Part shown: positions 9,083 through 16,665 of the stretch, piece by piece
Layout of the letters: the number at the start of each line of letters is the position of its first letter
How positions within the stretch are numbered: the stretch's first letter is position 1
Origin: Streptomyces sp. DG2A-72
GTDB taxonomy: Bacteria; Actinomycetota; Actinomycetes; Streptomycetales; Streptomycetaceae
Length of the DNA stretch: 64,000 bases
Assembly (NCBI RefSeq): GCF_030499575.1
Contig: NZ_JASTLC010000002.1
Span: 3,296-67,295, forward strand
Direction of reading: 5' to 3'
The notes under the pieces: generated by a model
The model's database searches: none
What the model saw: only the letters and a program-made list of their open reading frames with translations
Told to the model about the DNA's origin: nothing
Translations under genes and position numbers: made by a program

Positions 9083-9514
9083 GTGCGCATACGCCGGGGA
9101 CGTCTGCGAAAGCTGCGACTTTCACGCGGCTGGACACAAGGTGAATTGGCCGTACAGGTGGGTTGTTCTCGCAGTGCCGTTTCCACTTGGGAGACGACCG
9201 GCCGTCCCCCTCGACCGAACCGGCTGCAACGCCTTGCCCGTGTTTTCGGGGTTCCGGTTGGGTACCTTATCGAGTCCGGCCATTCGTCGATTCTTCGTTG
9301 TCTGCGCACGTCGGCGGGTCTGCTGCAAAGGGACGTCGCGCGCCTATTGAAAGTGTGTGCTTCGACGTATTGCGACGTCGAGACTGGACGCCAGGATGTA
9401 CCGGAAAGATGGGTTCCTATCCTGAGTGAGCGGTACGACGTCGCGCCGGAAATAATCCGGGGGTTACCGGTGAGGGATGCGAGCAACAACGGCGGCGGGG
9501 GTACGGGTTCGTGA
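9083..9514 (+). CDS. Tandem-HTH XRE-family regulator
   Basis: 143 residues from a GTG at 9083. Two consecutive helix-turn-helix units are visible: about residues 6-62 (RGWTQGELAVQVGCSRSAVS, classic XRE) and about 70-125 (a second XRE-like repeat with AGLLQRDVARLL). The doubled HTH suggests binding to an extended operator as a monomer or dimer. It is divergent from the conjugation operon across a 196-bp gap (8887-9082), where it probably acts, and is the obvious candidate regulator of transfer genes. It interrupts the otherwise continuous minus-strand block between the TcpA- and TcpC-like genes. Confidence 0.8.
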   Translation: MRIRRGRLRKLRLSRGWTQGELAVQVGCSRSAVSTWETTGRPPRPNRLQRLARVFGVPVGYLIESGHSSILRCLRTSAGLLQRDVARLLKVCASTYCDVETGRQDVPERWVPILSERYDVAPEIIRGLPVRDASNNGGGGTGS

Positions 9515-9531
9515 TCTGTACCCCCGCCGCT
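9491..9531. terminator. Bidirectional hairpin terminator
   Basis: A 13-bp stem (GGCGGCGGGGGTAC pairing with GTACCCCCGCCGC) with a 13-nt loop sits between two convergent genes and overlaps the stop codon of the regulator ending at 9514. Confidence 0.8.
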
Positions 9532-9547
9532 GTCTTTCCAGACGTTC

Positions 9548-9937
9548 CTACTTCAGCCCCTCGTAATGCTCTTGCCAGAGATCGGCGCATCGCCGGTTGA
9601 TGATGTCGACGGATGTTCCGGCGCCTCCGTACAGAATGACGCCGAGAGGTTCCTCGCGTACGGCCGACTTCCCGAAGAGGTTTGCCGCTGAATCGGCAAC
9701 ATCGTTCAGGAGTTGGTTTGCCCGGTCGTTGTCGATAGGCGGGATAGGCCATCTCATGTGCCAGCCCGAGCCGACGAGAGCGGGCGCGGTCTCGGCGTAC
9801 TCGTCGCCGGAGTACGCGCGAATACGTCCGTGAACCAGATCAATGGAGAGGAACGCCCGACTCTCGCTTTCGAGGTCGTTCCCTCCTCGCGTCAGATAGT
9901 CGCGTGCGATCTCTTGCCCTGCGGCCTTTTCAGGCAC
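9548..9937 (-). CDS. Hypothetical protein coupled to the TcpA-like gene
   Basis: 129 residues from a GTG at 9937, which overlaps the end of the FtsK-like gene by 8 bp; GAGGGGG upstream is the likely ribosome-binding site. A compact alpha/beta protein with no membrane segment and no recognisable motif; the middle contains GSGWHMRWPIPPID. Translational coupling to the translocase suggests an accessory role in transfer, but no function can be assigned. Confidence 0.7.
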   Translation of the reverse strand: MPEKAAGQEIARDYLTRGGNDLESESRAFLSIDLVHGRIRAYSGDEYAETAPALVGSGWHMRWPIPPIDNDRANQLLNDVADSAANLFGKSAVREEPLGVILYGGAGTSVDIINRRCADLWQEHYEGLK

Positions 9938-12209
9938 TCGGCGCCCCCTCGTCTTCCTTGTCCCCTGCATTCTTGCGAGGGGTGGTGTTGTTCTTCTCCT
10001 GCCATGCCACCCATTCCGCATGCCACGACTTGAGTTCCTCCTCGCTGTAATAGGAGGTCTGGCCGTCGCTCACGCCCTCGGGCGCCTTGATTCCGCGCGC
10101 TTCGCCGCGCTTGAAATAGGTTCGAGTGGTCGATGCCTTCCACGGGAGAATGCCGAGTTGGAACGCGTCGGCGAGGCTGTACGTCTCGGGGAGCTCCTCC
10201 TCCTGGTCCTCGGCCTTGGCGAGCTCCAGCCCGGCGCCGGCGCCTGTCGTGCCGCCTGTCGCGTCGGCTGTCGCGAGGGCCGCTGTCGTGCGCTGTGAGC
10301 TGGGCGTACTCCCCGTGATCCCCAGTGCTCCCGTGAGCACGACAGCGGGCAGGCTGGCCGGGCCGTACTTGCCGCCGGGCAGGAACGCGCCCGTGGCCGC
10401 GGTGGCGTTCACCTCGTCGAGAATCTCGGGCGTGATCCACGGCGCCAGTTGCCCCGCATCGAACCACTCCGGGGCGGGTGCGCATTGAGAAAGAAGTTCC
10501 CGAACCTGCGGCGTGATGTACGAGGGTTGAATCTCGCGAACGTAAACGTGATCGGCATCGGGGTCTTTCCTCTGATCCGTGTAGGCGCCGCGTCCCGGAA
10601 TGCTGGTGTCGTACGGGATAACGGGCGTGCTCTGCCCGAAAGCAACACCCCACGAAATGCGGTCCTGCTGCCCGACTGTCATTTTTGTTCCGATCTGCGC
10701 GCGCTCCATCGTGCCACCGAAAAACGTGTTGGCGAATTGCTGTGAACCGACCACGACACGGTGATCGGAGGAGCGTCCTTGCAGAAGGGTGATAGAGAGC
10801 CAGTCGAGGAAGGGAGGGGTTCCCTTTCCCTTGAGGCCGTAACGCCACCACGTATATGCGAGCTTGATCAATGTGGGGAGCTCGTCAACAACAAGGGTGC
10901 GCGGGATGAGTTGGGTGCGAAGGGCCGGATCGGCTCCCCTTTCCGTGGCTGCCTCGGCGGCCATCATGGAAGTGAGGAACTCGGCGAATGCTGCGACGCA
11001 TTCGCGCACCGTCTTATGAATCCGTACGCCCGAGAACCCTTCCGCCTCGGCGAGAGAGTTCCTCTTGGTGTCGAGGATGTCGATAAGCTCGCCGTGTTGC
11101 CGCCCGTGGACGACCGGAATATAGAGGACGGTCGACTTACCGGAGCCGGTTGCACCAGCCACACCCCAATGCGGTGTGGCGGTTTTCGTGTGCACTTCTA
11201 CATCAACGATTCTGTCACCGTCGATAGCAAGGCCGATGAACACACGGCGGGGGTCACCCGTCGACTTCCACGGGACGTAATCGGGGAGAACGGGCTTAGG
11301 CACGGGCTTGGGCTTGGGTGTCCACCGGACGTAATGCTCTTTGCCGGTCCGGTTCCACTCCGGCACCCATTCACCGGGTACGCGCTGCTCGATAACCCGC
11401 TCAATTGCGGAAACACCTTCGGGTCCGCCCACCCAACTCACGGGGAGGCGGAGGACGATTTCGGCGCCGTCGGCGGTCATGTCGTCAGGGATCGAGAGCC
11501 ATCTCGACCGGCGTTCCCTGTCCTCCATTCGGAGGACTTGCCGGACGGCCGCCCACACGCCGGGGCCGTAGATTTGTCTATCTGTCCACACCGGTTGTAC
11601 GCGCCACAACCCGAGCCCCGAGGGTCCGGTGAACGCTGCCAGATACGCCGTCACGGCGACTGCGATAAGGGCGAGTTGGGTCTCGTCGGGGTAGCGCCAA
11701 AGGCCCCACGCGATCGGCAGGGGCGCCAGGCGGACCGCTGCGCGCGCGGCGTACGGCCATCGGTGCCAGAGGTGCAGGACGCGCCACAAACCCGCCACGG
11801 CGCCGAACAGGGCCCGGACGGGGGCGAGTACGGCGCGGGCGGCACTGCGGGGCCGGTCGGGCTTGTCGAGGGAGACACCGAAGCTGTTGAGGCGGTCGTC
11901 TTTGCCGAGCTGGTCGACGGGCGTCTCGGTGGCCTGGTCGTCGGGCAGCGGGGCGCCGGCATGCCACCACGTGGCCTCGCTGCGCGGTACGGCGACGAGC
12001 TCGCGCCCGCCGACGTACCGGCCGATGCCCGCGGCCAGTGAGCCGAAGAACCGTTCAATGCTGCGGTTGAACTCCTTACGGTCCGCGGGCGTGCCCTGGT
12101 TGGCCAGGACCGCGACCACGACCAGGGCGCCGAGGGCGAGGCCGCCGAGGCTGAATCCGCCGCCCGGGAGACCGTCCACAAGGTCCGGGAGGTCCGGAAG
12201 GGCTTCCAC
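9930..12209 (-). CDS. TcpA-like FtsK/SpoIIIE DNA translocase (coupling protein)
   Basis: 759 residues from a GTG at 12209 (GGGGGA upstream). Membrane segments lie near residues 15-35 and 155-200. The motor domain has Walker A GATGSGKST at about 351 and Walker B LVVDEL at about 439. The C-terminal ~70 residues form a small helical, probably DNA-binding, module containing TRTYFKRGEARG. TcpA/Orf21-type proteins pump DNA to the conjugation channel. It lies upstream of the TcpC-F-like genes, so this block is a nearly complete Tcp-like set; a relaxase is not visible in the window. Its 3' coding region carries a CTGTCG repeat element (10244-10320). Confidence 0.85.
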   Translation of the reverse strand: MEALPDLPDLVDGLPGGGFSLGGLALGALVVVAVLANQGTPADRKEFNRSIERFFGSLAAGIGRYVGGRELVAVPRSEATWWHAGAPLPDDQATETPVDQLGKDDRLNSFGVSLDKPDRPRSAARAVLAPVRALFGAVAGLWRVLHLWHRWPYAARAAVRLAPLPIAWGLWRYPDETQLALIAVAVTAYLAAFTGPSGLGLWRVQPVWTDRQIYGPGVWAAVRQVLRMEDRERRSRWLSIPDDMTADGAEIVLRLPVSWVGGPEGVSAIERVIEQRVPGEWVPEWNRTGKEHYVRWTPKPKPVPKPVLPDYVPWKSTGDPRRVFIGLAIDGDRIVDVEVHTKTATPHWGVAGATGSGKSTVLYIPVVHGRQHGELIDILDTKRNSLAEAEGFSGVRIHKTVRECVAAFAEFLTSMMAAEAATERGADPALRTQLIPRTLVVDELPTLIKLAYTWWRYGLKGKGTPPFLDWLSITLLQGRSSDHRVVVGSQQFANTFFGGTMERAQIGTKMTVGQQDRISWGVAFGQSTPVIPYDTSIPGRGAYTDQRKDPDADHVYVREIQPSYITPQVRELLSQCAPAPEWFDAGQLAPWITPEILDEVNATAATGAFLPGGKYGPASLPAVVLTGALGITGSTPSSQRTTAALATADATGGTTGAGAGLELAKAEDQEEELPETYSLADAFQLGILPWKASTTRTYFKRGEARGIKAPEGVSDGQTSYYSEEELKSWHAEWVAWQEKNNTTPRKNAGDKEDEGAPSA
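10244..10320 (+). repeat. CTGTCG repeat element, copy 1 of 3
   Basis: CTGTCG(C/T)G starts at 10244, 10256, 10268 and 10283 (spacing 12, 12, 15), followed by a tail GCTGTGAGCTGGGCG and CCCC. The same spacing recurs at 57349-57425, and the last two units plus tail recur at 46389-46440. This copy lies inside the TcpA-like coding sequence, near its 3' end. The conserved spacing and tail suggest a protein-binding DNA element rather than a protein constraint. Confidence 0.7.
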
Positions 12210-12309
12210 TGTTCCCCCTTTCTGTCCGCACGCCGCCGAGGGGTGCCCCTTGATCCTCGCGCACGGCTACGACAGACCGCGGCCGGGTTTCTCCCCCAGC
12301 AACAACGGG

Positions 12310-12334
12310 CGCCCGACTCCTGGGGAGTCGGGCG
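12310..12334. terminator. Hairpin terminator after NsdA-like regulator
   Basis: An 11-bp perfect stem (CGCCCGACTCC with GGAGTCGGGCG, loop TGG), downstream of the gene ending at 12409 and upstream of the TcpA-like gene start at 12209. Confidence 0.75.
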
Positions 12335-12408
12335 CGGGCGGGCAGCGGTTCGGGGTGCCGCCGGGAGCGTCGAGGGCGGACTCCCGCGGGCTGAATAGGG
12401 CGGGCCGG

Positions 12409-13749
12409 TCACGTCCTCTGCGCGGCGGGGGCGAGGAGCCTTGCCCGCTCGCTGAGCGCGTGGGCGATCTTGTTCGTGGGGTGCTTGCGGACCGAGCGCC
12501 GGAGGGTGGCGAAATGATCGTCACAGCGTGCAGAGCTGACGTGCGGATAGTCGTCGAGGAAGCCGCTCCACGTCGCGCAGGCCGCTTCGAGGTGGCCGTA
12601 CTCGAACTGTCGCTCGGCGAGGAGGGCCGTCGAGCGGGCCCTCGCCCGGCGTTCGGTCTGCGGCCGGCACCGGTTGGACTCCTCCATTTCGGCGATCGAG
12701 CCGCCGAGGTCGCCGAGCTCGTACAGGACGTGACTGGTGTGGTAGTGCAGGGCGGCCGGGTGGTATCCGCCGACGGTCCCTGACCTCGATGTGGCCTTTT
12801 CGAGGGCGGCCTCGGCCTCCCGGAGTTGCCGTTTCGCGTCGTCCCTGGCACCGACGGCCGCCGAGGCGTGCGCCTGCTGCCCGACGAGGAAAGCCCGCAG
12901 GCGGGGCCCGGCGGCCGGGGCCGCCGCTGCCGCAGCGTCGGCGTACTTGAGTGCGGTCCGTCCGTGGCCGAGGCCGACGGCTTGCACGCTCATGCCACGA
13001 AGTGCGGTGCAGTAGGTGAGGTGGTCGGCGCCTTCTCCGGCCAGTCGTAGGGCCTGCATGTAGTACCGCTGTGCAAGGCCGTGCGCGTTGGCGTCCATCG
13101 CCATCCAGCCGGTGAGGTAGGCGAGATCTGCGGCGGCCGAACACATGGCCTTGCGGGTCTCCTCGGAAGCGTCGCACTTGAGGTACCGGGCGACGGTGTT
13201 CCCGAGGAACGCGGAGGCGAGCGGCCGGACGTGGCTCCCGCCGAACTCGTCGTCGAGGTCTGCGAGGCGGGCGGACATGGCGGTCACGGTGGCTACCTCG
13301 TTGGGGCCGATCCGTGTCCCGGGGGTGGTCTGGGCTCGCCGTGCGCGGTCGACGACGTCCGGCCACCCGGGAACGGCGAGGGTGACCGAGTAGAGGCCGA
13401 CGGCACCGAGCACCGCCCGGCGGGAGGGGTCCATATCTGCACTCCACAGGTCGATAAGGGCGGCCACGGGGTCGGCCTGGTCGGGCGTGGGGGCGTCGGG
13501 TCCGAATCCGGCGGTCGAGCTGGTGATAGTCCTCCCCAGCCGCCGGGACAGACATTCGAGGATCGCCGCCTGTGTGGGGGGCCGGGGGACGGTGCCCTTC
13601 AGCCAGTGCGATACGGCCGTTGTGTCGTACCGGAGACCGAGGCGCATCTCGGTTCCCACGGCGTTGACCTGTCGGGCGAACTTCGCGTTCGTCCAACCGG
13701 TTTCACGGATGAGGCAGAAGAGAGCGATGTTCCGTGTGCGGTCGGGCAT
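12409..13749 (-). CDS. HTH/TPR transcriptional regulator (NsdA-like)
   Basis: 446 residues from the ATG at 13749, preceded by GGGAGGG; an in-frame ATG 33 nt upstream is less likely. The N-terminal HTH (about 8-65) contains TTAVSHWLKGTVPRPP, as in NsdA/XRE-type Streptomyces regulators. From about 100 to 430 there are Ala-rich helical TPR-like repeats (RLAGEGADHLTYCTALRGMS, YADAAAAAAP). The gene is divergent from the RiPP operon starting at 13909 and shares a 159-bp intergenic region with it, so it is the probable cluster-situated regulator. NsdA proteins are known to repress antibiotic production and differentiation; whether this one represses or activates is unknown. Confidence 0.75.
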   Translation of the reverse strand: MPDRTRNIALFCLIRETGWTNAKFARQVNAVGTEMRLGLRYDTTAVSHWLKGTVPRPPTQAAILECLSRRLGRTITSSTAGFGPDAPTPDQADPVAALIDLWSADMDPSRRAVLGAVGLYSVTLAVPGWPDVVDRARRAQTTPGTRIGPNEVATVTAMSARLADLDDEFGGSHVRPLASAFLGNTVARYLKCDASEETRKAMCSAAADLAYLTGWMAMDANAHGLAQRYYMQALRLAGEGADHLTYCTALRGMSVQAVGLGHGRTALKYADAAAAAAPAAGPRLRAFLVGQQAHASAAVGARDDAKRQLREAEAALEKATSRSGTVGGYHPAALHYHTSHVLYELGDLGGSIAEMEESNRCRPQTERRARARSTALLAERQFEYGHLEAACATWSGFLDDYPHVSSARCDDHFATLRRSVRKHPTNKIAHALSERARLLAPAAQRT

Positions 13750-13908
13750 GACGTCCCTCCCCCGGAAATTCAAGGGTTTCAACCCTAGCCCTCTCTCCGG
13801 CCCTAGAGGCGTTCCGCTACCGGGAGTTGACTCTGTGTCAGCCGCTCGGGGGCCGGGAACCGTGGCGCCGGGCGGCGGACACCAAACCGCCGAGACCCCG
13901 GAGGGATC

Positions 13909-14547
13909 ATGGACACGAGCGCGCTCGCGGAACGGCTCCCGGCCCGCACCGCTTGGGAGGACACGGGCACGGTCGTACTGCCCGACGTGCTACCGCCGGA
14001 CCGCTTCAAAGCCTTGGAGGAGGAGGCGCTCGAACGCCTCGACCTGGTCACGCCGCATGTGCACGACCACACCGCCGCCCACCGTGACGGTTCGTTCGCG
14101 ACGCCGGTTCACTGCGGTTTCATCCCGCCGGGCCCGGTGCTCGAACAGCTCGCGTACGACAAGCCGCTACTGATGGCGCTACGGGAGGCGACCGGCATCC
14201 CGCGCCTGATCCCCCGGGGCGGGGCCGTCGTCCTCTACCGGCAGGGCGACTTTCAGGGGCTCCACACGGACTCGTCGAAGAGCACGGTCACGGTCGGTAT
14301 CGCCCTGACGCCGGACCTCCCGCCGATGGGGTGGGCGCCGCATCTGCGCCACCCGGACGGCCGCCAACTCGCGGACGTCGTCGCCGAGTTCGGCATGTTC
14401 CCGGAGGGGCCGCAGTTCACGACGCTGCCCCACCCCTACAACGACGGCAGCGTGAGGGCCTTCGCCGGGTACCACTTCGCGCACTGGCGGCCTCCGCTGC
14501 CGGCGGAGGCGGGTCTCCTCGTCACCATGTCGTTCATGGACCTGTGA
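13909..14547 (+). CDS. Fe(II)/2-oxoglutarate-dependent oxygenase (RiPP cluster, first paralogue)
   Basis: 212 residues, about the length of small prolyl-4-hydroxylase-type oxygenases. The facial triad is His119-x-Asp121 (GLHTDSS) with distal His192 in AHWRPP; Arg194 or a nearby Arg could bind 2-oxoglutarate. It is a paralogue of the next gene: both have a TP-x-L-x-x-MGW-x-P-x-LR segment shortly after the HxD motif. First gene of an operon with a RiPP precursor, YcaO and TfuA, so the likely substrate is the precursor peptide, with hydroxylation of a side chain such as Pro, Asp, Asn or His. The substrate is inferred from context. Confidence 0.8.
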   Translation: MDTSALAERLPARTAWEDTGTVVLPDVLPPDRFKALEEEALERLDLVTPHVHDHTAAHRDGSFATPVHCGFIPPGPVLEQLAYDKPLLMALREATGIPRLIPRGGAVVLYRQGDFQGLHTDSSKSTVTVGIALTPDLPPMGWAPHLRHPDGRQLADVVAEFGMFPEGPQFTTLPHPYNDGSVRAFAGYHFAHWRPPLPAEAGLLVTMSFMDL

Positions 14548-15167
14548 TGGAGGCCGGAACCCTGCGGCGGACATGGCTCGCCCAGGGCCGGGCGGACGTG
14601 CCGGCCGACGCGATCGAGGCGGGCCTCTGGGAGGAGCTCGCCGAGGAGGCCGAGCGGCTGGAGCCGGTCGCGGCCGTCCGGCACAACCAGCGGCCGGGCC
14701 TCCTGGCGATGCGGGACGGGTCGATCACGAGTCCGCAGCGCTGCACTGTCCACCCCGGCGCGGCGGCGCTGCGGGCCCTCGCGCAGTCCAAGGCGCTCGC
14801 GGACGTGGCGGCCGAGGCGACCGGCGCCGCGAAGATGACGGCGATCCGCTTCGGATACAAGTTCTACAAGCCCGGCGACTACATGCACGTTCACCGCGAC
14901 GACGGGAAGTGCGAGATCACGTTCAGCGCCGCCCTGACGCCCGGCCTCGGGTCCATGGGGTGGCTGCCGAACCTGCGATGGCTGACGACCGAGGAGGTTG
15001 TCGAGCGGCTCGCCGATACGCCGTACCCGAACGGCGACGCGTTTCCCGTGCAGTACCGGGCCCTGACCGGATTCGACGGGTCCCGGATTCCCCACTGGCG
15101 TACCCCGCTCGATGGCCAATCGCGCGAGGTGCTGGTCACCGTCTGCTTCACCGATCTGTCGGTGTAG
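14547..15167 (+). CDS. Fe(II)/2-oxoglutarate-dependent oxygenase (RiPP cluster, second paralogue)
   Basis: 206 residues. The ATG at 14547 overlaps the upstream stop codon (TGATG). The triad is His116-x-Asp118 (VHRDD), with distal His183 and Arg185 in IPHWRTPL. It shares the MGW-x-P-x-LR block and C-terminal layout with the preceding gene but is clearly diverged, so the two probably modify different residues or act in sequence. It ends 32 bp before the precursor gene and is in the same operon. Confidence 0.8.
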   Translation: MEAGTLRRTWLAQGRADVPADAIEAGLWEELAEEAERLEPVAAVRHNQRPGLLAMRDGSITSPQRCTVHPGAAALRALAQSKALADVAAEATGAAKMTAIRFGYKFYKPGDYMHVHRDDGKCEITFSAALTPGLGSMGWLPNLRWLTTEEVVERLADTPYPNGDAFPVQYRALTGFDGSRIPHWRTPLDGQSREVLVTVCFTDLSV

Positions 15168-15199
15168 CAGCAACCGCTACGAGTTCCGAGGAGGAACCC

Positions 15200-15364
15200 A
15201 TGCCCGTGTCCCAGTCCGTGACCGCCGCCGTTCCGGCGGACCCGGCCGACTTCATCGGCGAACTGCACGCCGAGGGCGCCATGCCGCAGAACAGCGGCGG
15301 TGACCCGGCCGTCCCCGACTCGGCGTTCCCCGACGTCCACACCTACGTGGTGCCGGCCGCCTGA
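15200..15364 (+). CDS. RiPP precursor peptide (54 aa)
   Basis: 54 residues, with a strong GAGGAGG ribosome-binding site 5 nt before the ATG. No Cys. The N-terminal ~28 residues are helical and acidic, with DFIGELHAEGAM at 17-28 as a plausible leader recognition element. The C-terminal part is rich in Pro, Asp, Ser and Val and ends in TYVVPAA, with His47 and Tyr49. It lies between two oxygenase genes and YcaO/TfuA, the usual place for a precursor. The core boundary is not certain; a Pro/Gly-rich region at 29-40 may separate leader and core. Without Cys, classical thiazole formation is impossible; thioamide, oxazoline (Ser/Thr) or hydroxylation remain open. Confidence 0.78.
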   Translation: MPVSQSVTAAVPADPADFIGELHAEGAMPQNSGGDPAVPDSAFPDVHTYVVPAA

Positions 15365-15392
15365 CCGGCGGACCGGTAGTCGGTAGCTGATC

Positions 15393-15435
15393 GGCCCGGC
15401 CGCCCGGACGCCTCCCCGCGTCCGGCGGCCGGGCC
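15393..15435 (+). terminator. Hairpin between precursor and YcaO genes (probable attenuator)
   Basis: An 18-bp GC-rich stem with one bulge (GGCCCGGCCGCC... against ...GGCGGCCGGGCC) and a 6-nt loop, in the 98-bp gap after the precursor stop. A partial terminator here would give more precursor mRNA than enzyme mRNA, a common arrangement in RiPP operons. Confidence 0.65.
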
Positions 15436-15462
15436 TCGCCGTCCCCGAGAGGAGAGTCGTCC

Positions 15463-16665
15463 ATGCGAAAAGTGTTCTTCGACGGCGCCCACCGCACCCG
15501 CCATCCCGGCGAGACGTGGGCCGCGCTCCGGCCGCTGCTCGCGGTCTACGGCATCACCCGCGTTGCCGACGTGACCGGGCTCGATGACCTCGGTATCCCC
15601 GTCACGATGGCCGTGCGGCCCCTGGCCCGGACGCTGAGCGTCGCGCAGGGCAAGGGGGCGACATTGGACGCCGCCCGGGTGTCCGGCGCGCTGGAGGCCG
15701 TCGAGGCGTGGCACGGTGAGCGCGCCGTGCCCTCGGTGGTCGAGCGGGCCCCGGCCGAAGCCCTGCGCCTGCCGTATCCGGTGGCCGCGTTGGAGACGCA
15801 CCCCGGCTCTTTACTGACCCCTCGTACGGTGCTGGACTGGATCACCGCCCGCTCGGCGGTCGACGGCACCACCGTGCCGGTGCCGGCCGCGTGCGTGCGG
15901 CTCGGCCGGGAGACTCACGGCCGGTGGCGGCTGCACCTGCCGAGCGCGTCGACCAACGGCCTCGCCTCCGGCAACACGACGGCCGAGGCGGTCGCGCACG
16001 CGCTGTACGAGGTGATCGAGCGGGACGCGGTCAGCAACCTGACCAGCCCCGCCCCCGAGGGCCGCCCGCAGCGCATCGACCCGGGCAGCGTGAGCGATCC
16101 GCACTGCGCGAACCTGATCGAGCGCACCCAACAGGCGGGCGCATGGCTGGAGTTGTGGCACCTGCCGAGCCGCTTCGGCGTGCCGGTGATGAGCGCCTAT
16201 CTGTGGCGCGAGGACCAGGCCGCGCTCCTGGTCTCCGGGTCAGGGGCGCACCTTGACCCGCGCATCGCCCTGTCCCGGGCGGTCACCGAGGCCGCACAGT
16301 CCCGGCTGACGGCGATCACCGGGAGCCGTGAGGACGTCCACCCGGCCACCTACCGGAACGGTGGGCACCAGGGCCCCGGCGGCGCGGCCGAGCCGGGCGC
16401 CGACTGGGGGCCGATCGCTTCCCGGTACGCCGCAGGGTTCGACACCCACGAGCGCGAGGTCGCGCACCTGGCCGCCCGCGTCGCGAGCGTGACCGGCGCG
16501 GCCCCGCTGGTCGTCGACCTGACGCACGGCCCGTACGAGACCGGCGGAGTGTTCTCGGTCGTCAAGGTCGTTGCGCCGCACCTGCGGTACGACTCCCGGC
16601 ACGTCATCCCCCGCCCGCGGCAGGAGCGCACCAGCGCCCGCCCGAGTCAGGAGGCCGCAGCGTGA
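15463..16665 (+). CDS. YcaO-family ATP-dependent backbone-modifying enzyme
   Basis: 400 residues with a GAGGAGA ribosome-binding site. YcaO ATP-binding motifs are visible: S-x-x-x-E-x-x-E-x-W (SGALEAVEAW, 74-83), N-G-x-A-S-G-N with the following helix to ERDA (165-189), and the RAVTEAAQSRL helix (about 268-278). YcaO enzymes activate a peptide amide oxygen with ATP to form azolines, amidines or, with TfuA, thioamides. The C-terminus (about 378-400) lacks a Pro-x-Pro-x-Pro end, and no E1-like or ocin-ThiF partner is present, which argues for a thioamide- or amidine-type rather than an azole-type pathway. It is translationally coupled to TfuA by a 4-bp GTGA overlap. Confidence 0.9.
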   Translation: MRKVFFDGAHRTRHPGETWAALRPLLAVYGITRVADVTGLDDLGIPVTMAVRPLARTLSVAQGKGATLDAARVSGALEAVEAWHGERAVPSVVERAPAEALRLPYPVAALETHPGSLLTPRTVLDWITARSAVDGTTVPVPAACVRLGRETHGRWRLHLPSASTNGLASGNTTAEAVAHALYEVIERDAVSNLTSPAPEGRPQRIDPGSVSDPHCANLIERTQQAGAWLELWHLPSRFGVPVMSAYLWREDQAALLVSGSGAHLDPRIALSRAVTEAAQSRLTAITGSREDVHPATYRNGGHQGPGGAAEPGADWGPIASRYAAGFDTHEREVAHLAARVASVTGAAPLVVDLTHGPYETGGVFSVVKVVAPHLRYDSRHVIPRPRQERTSARPSQEAAA

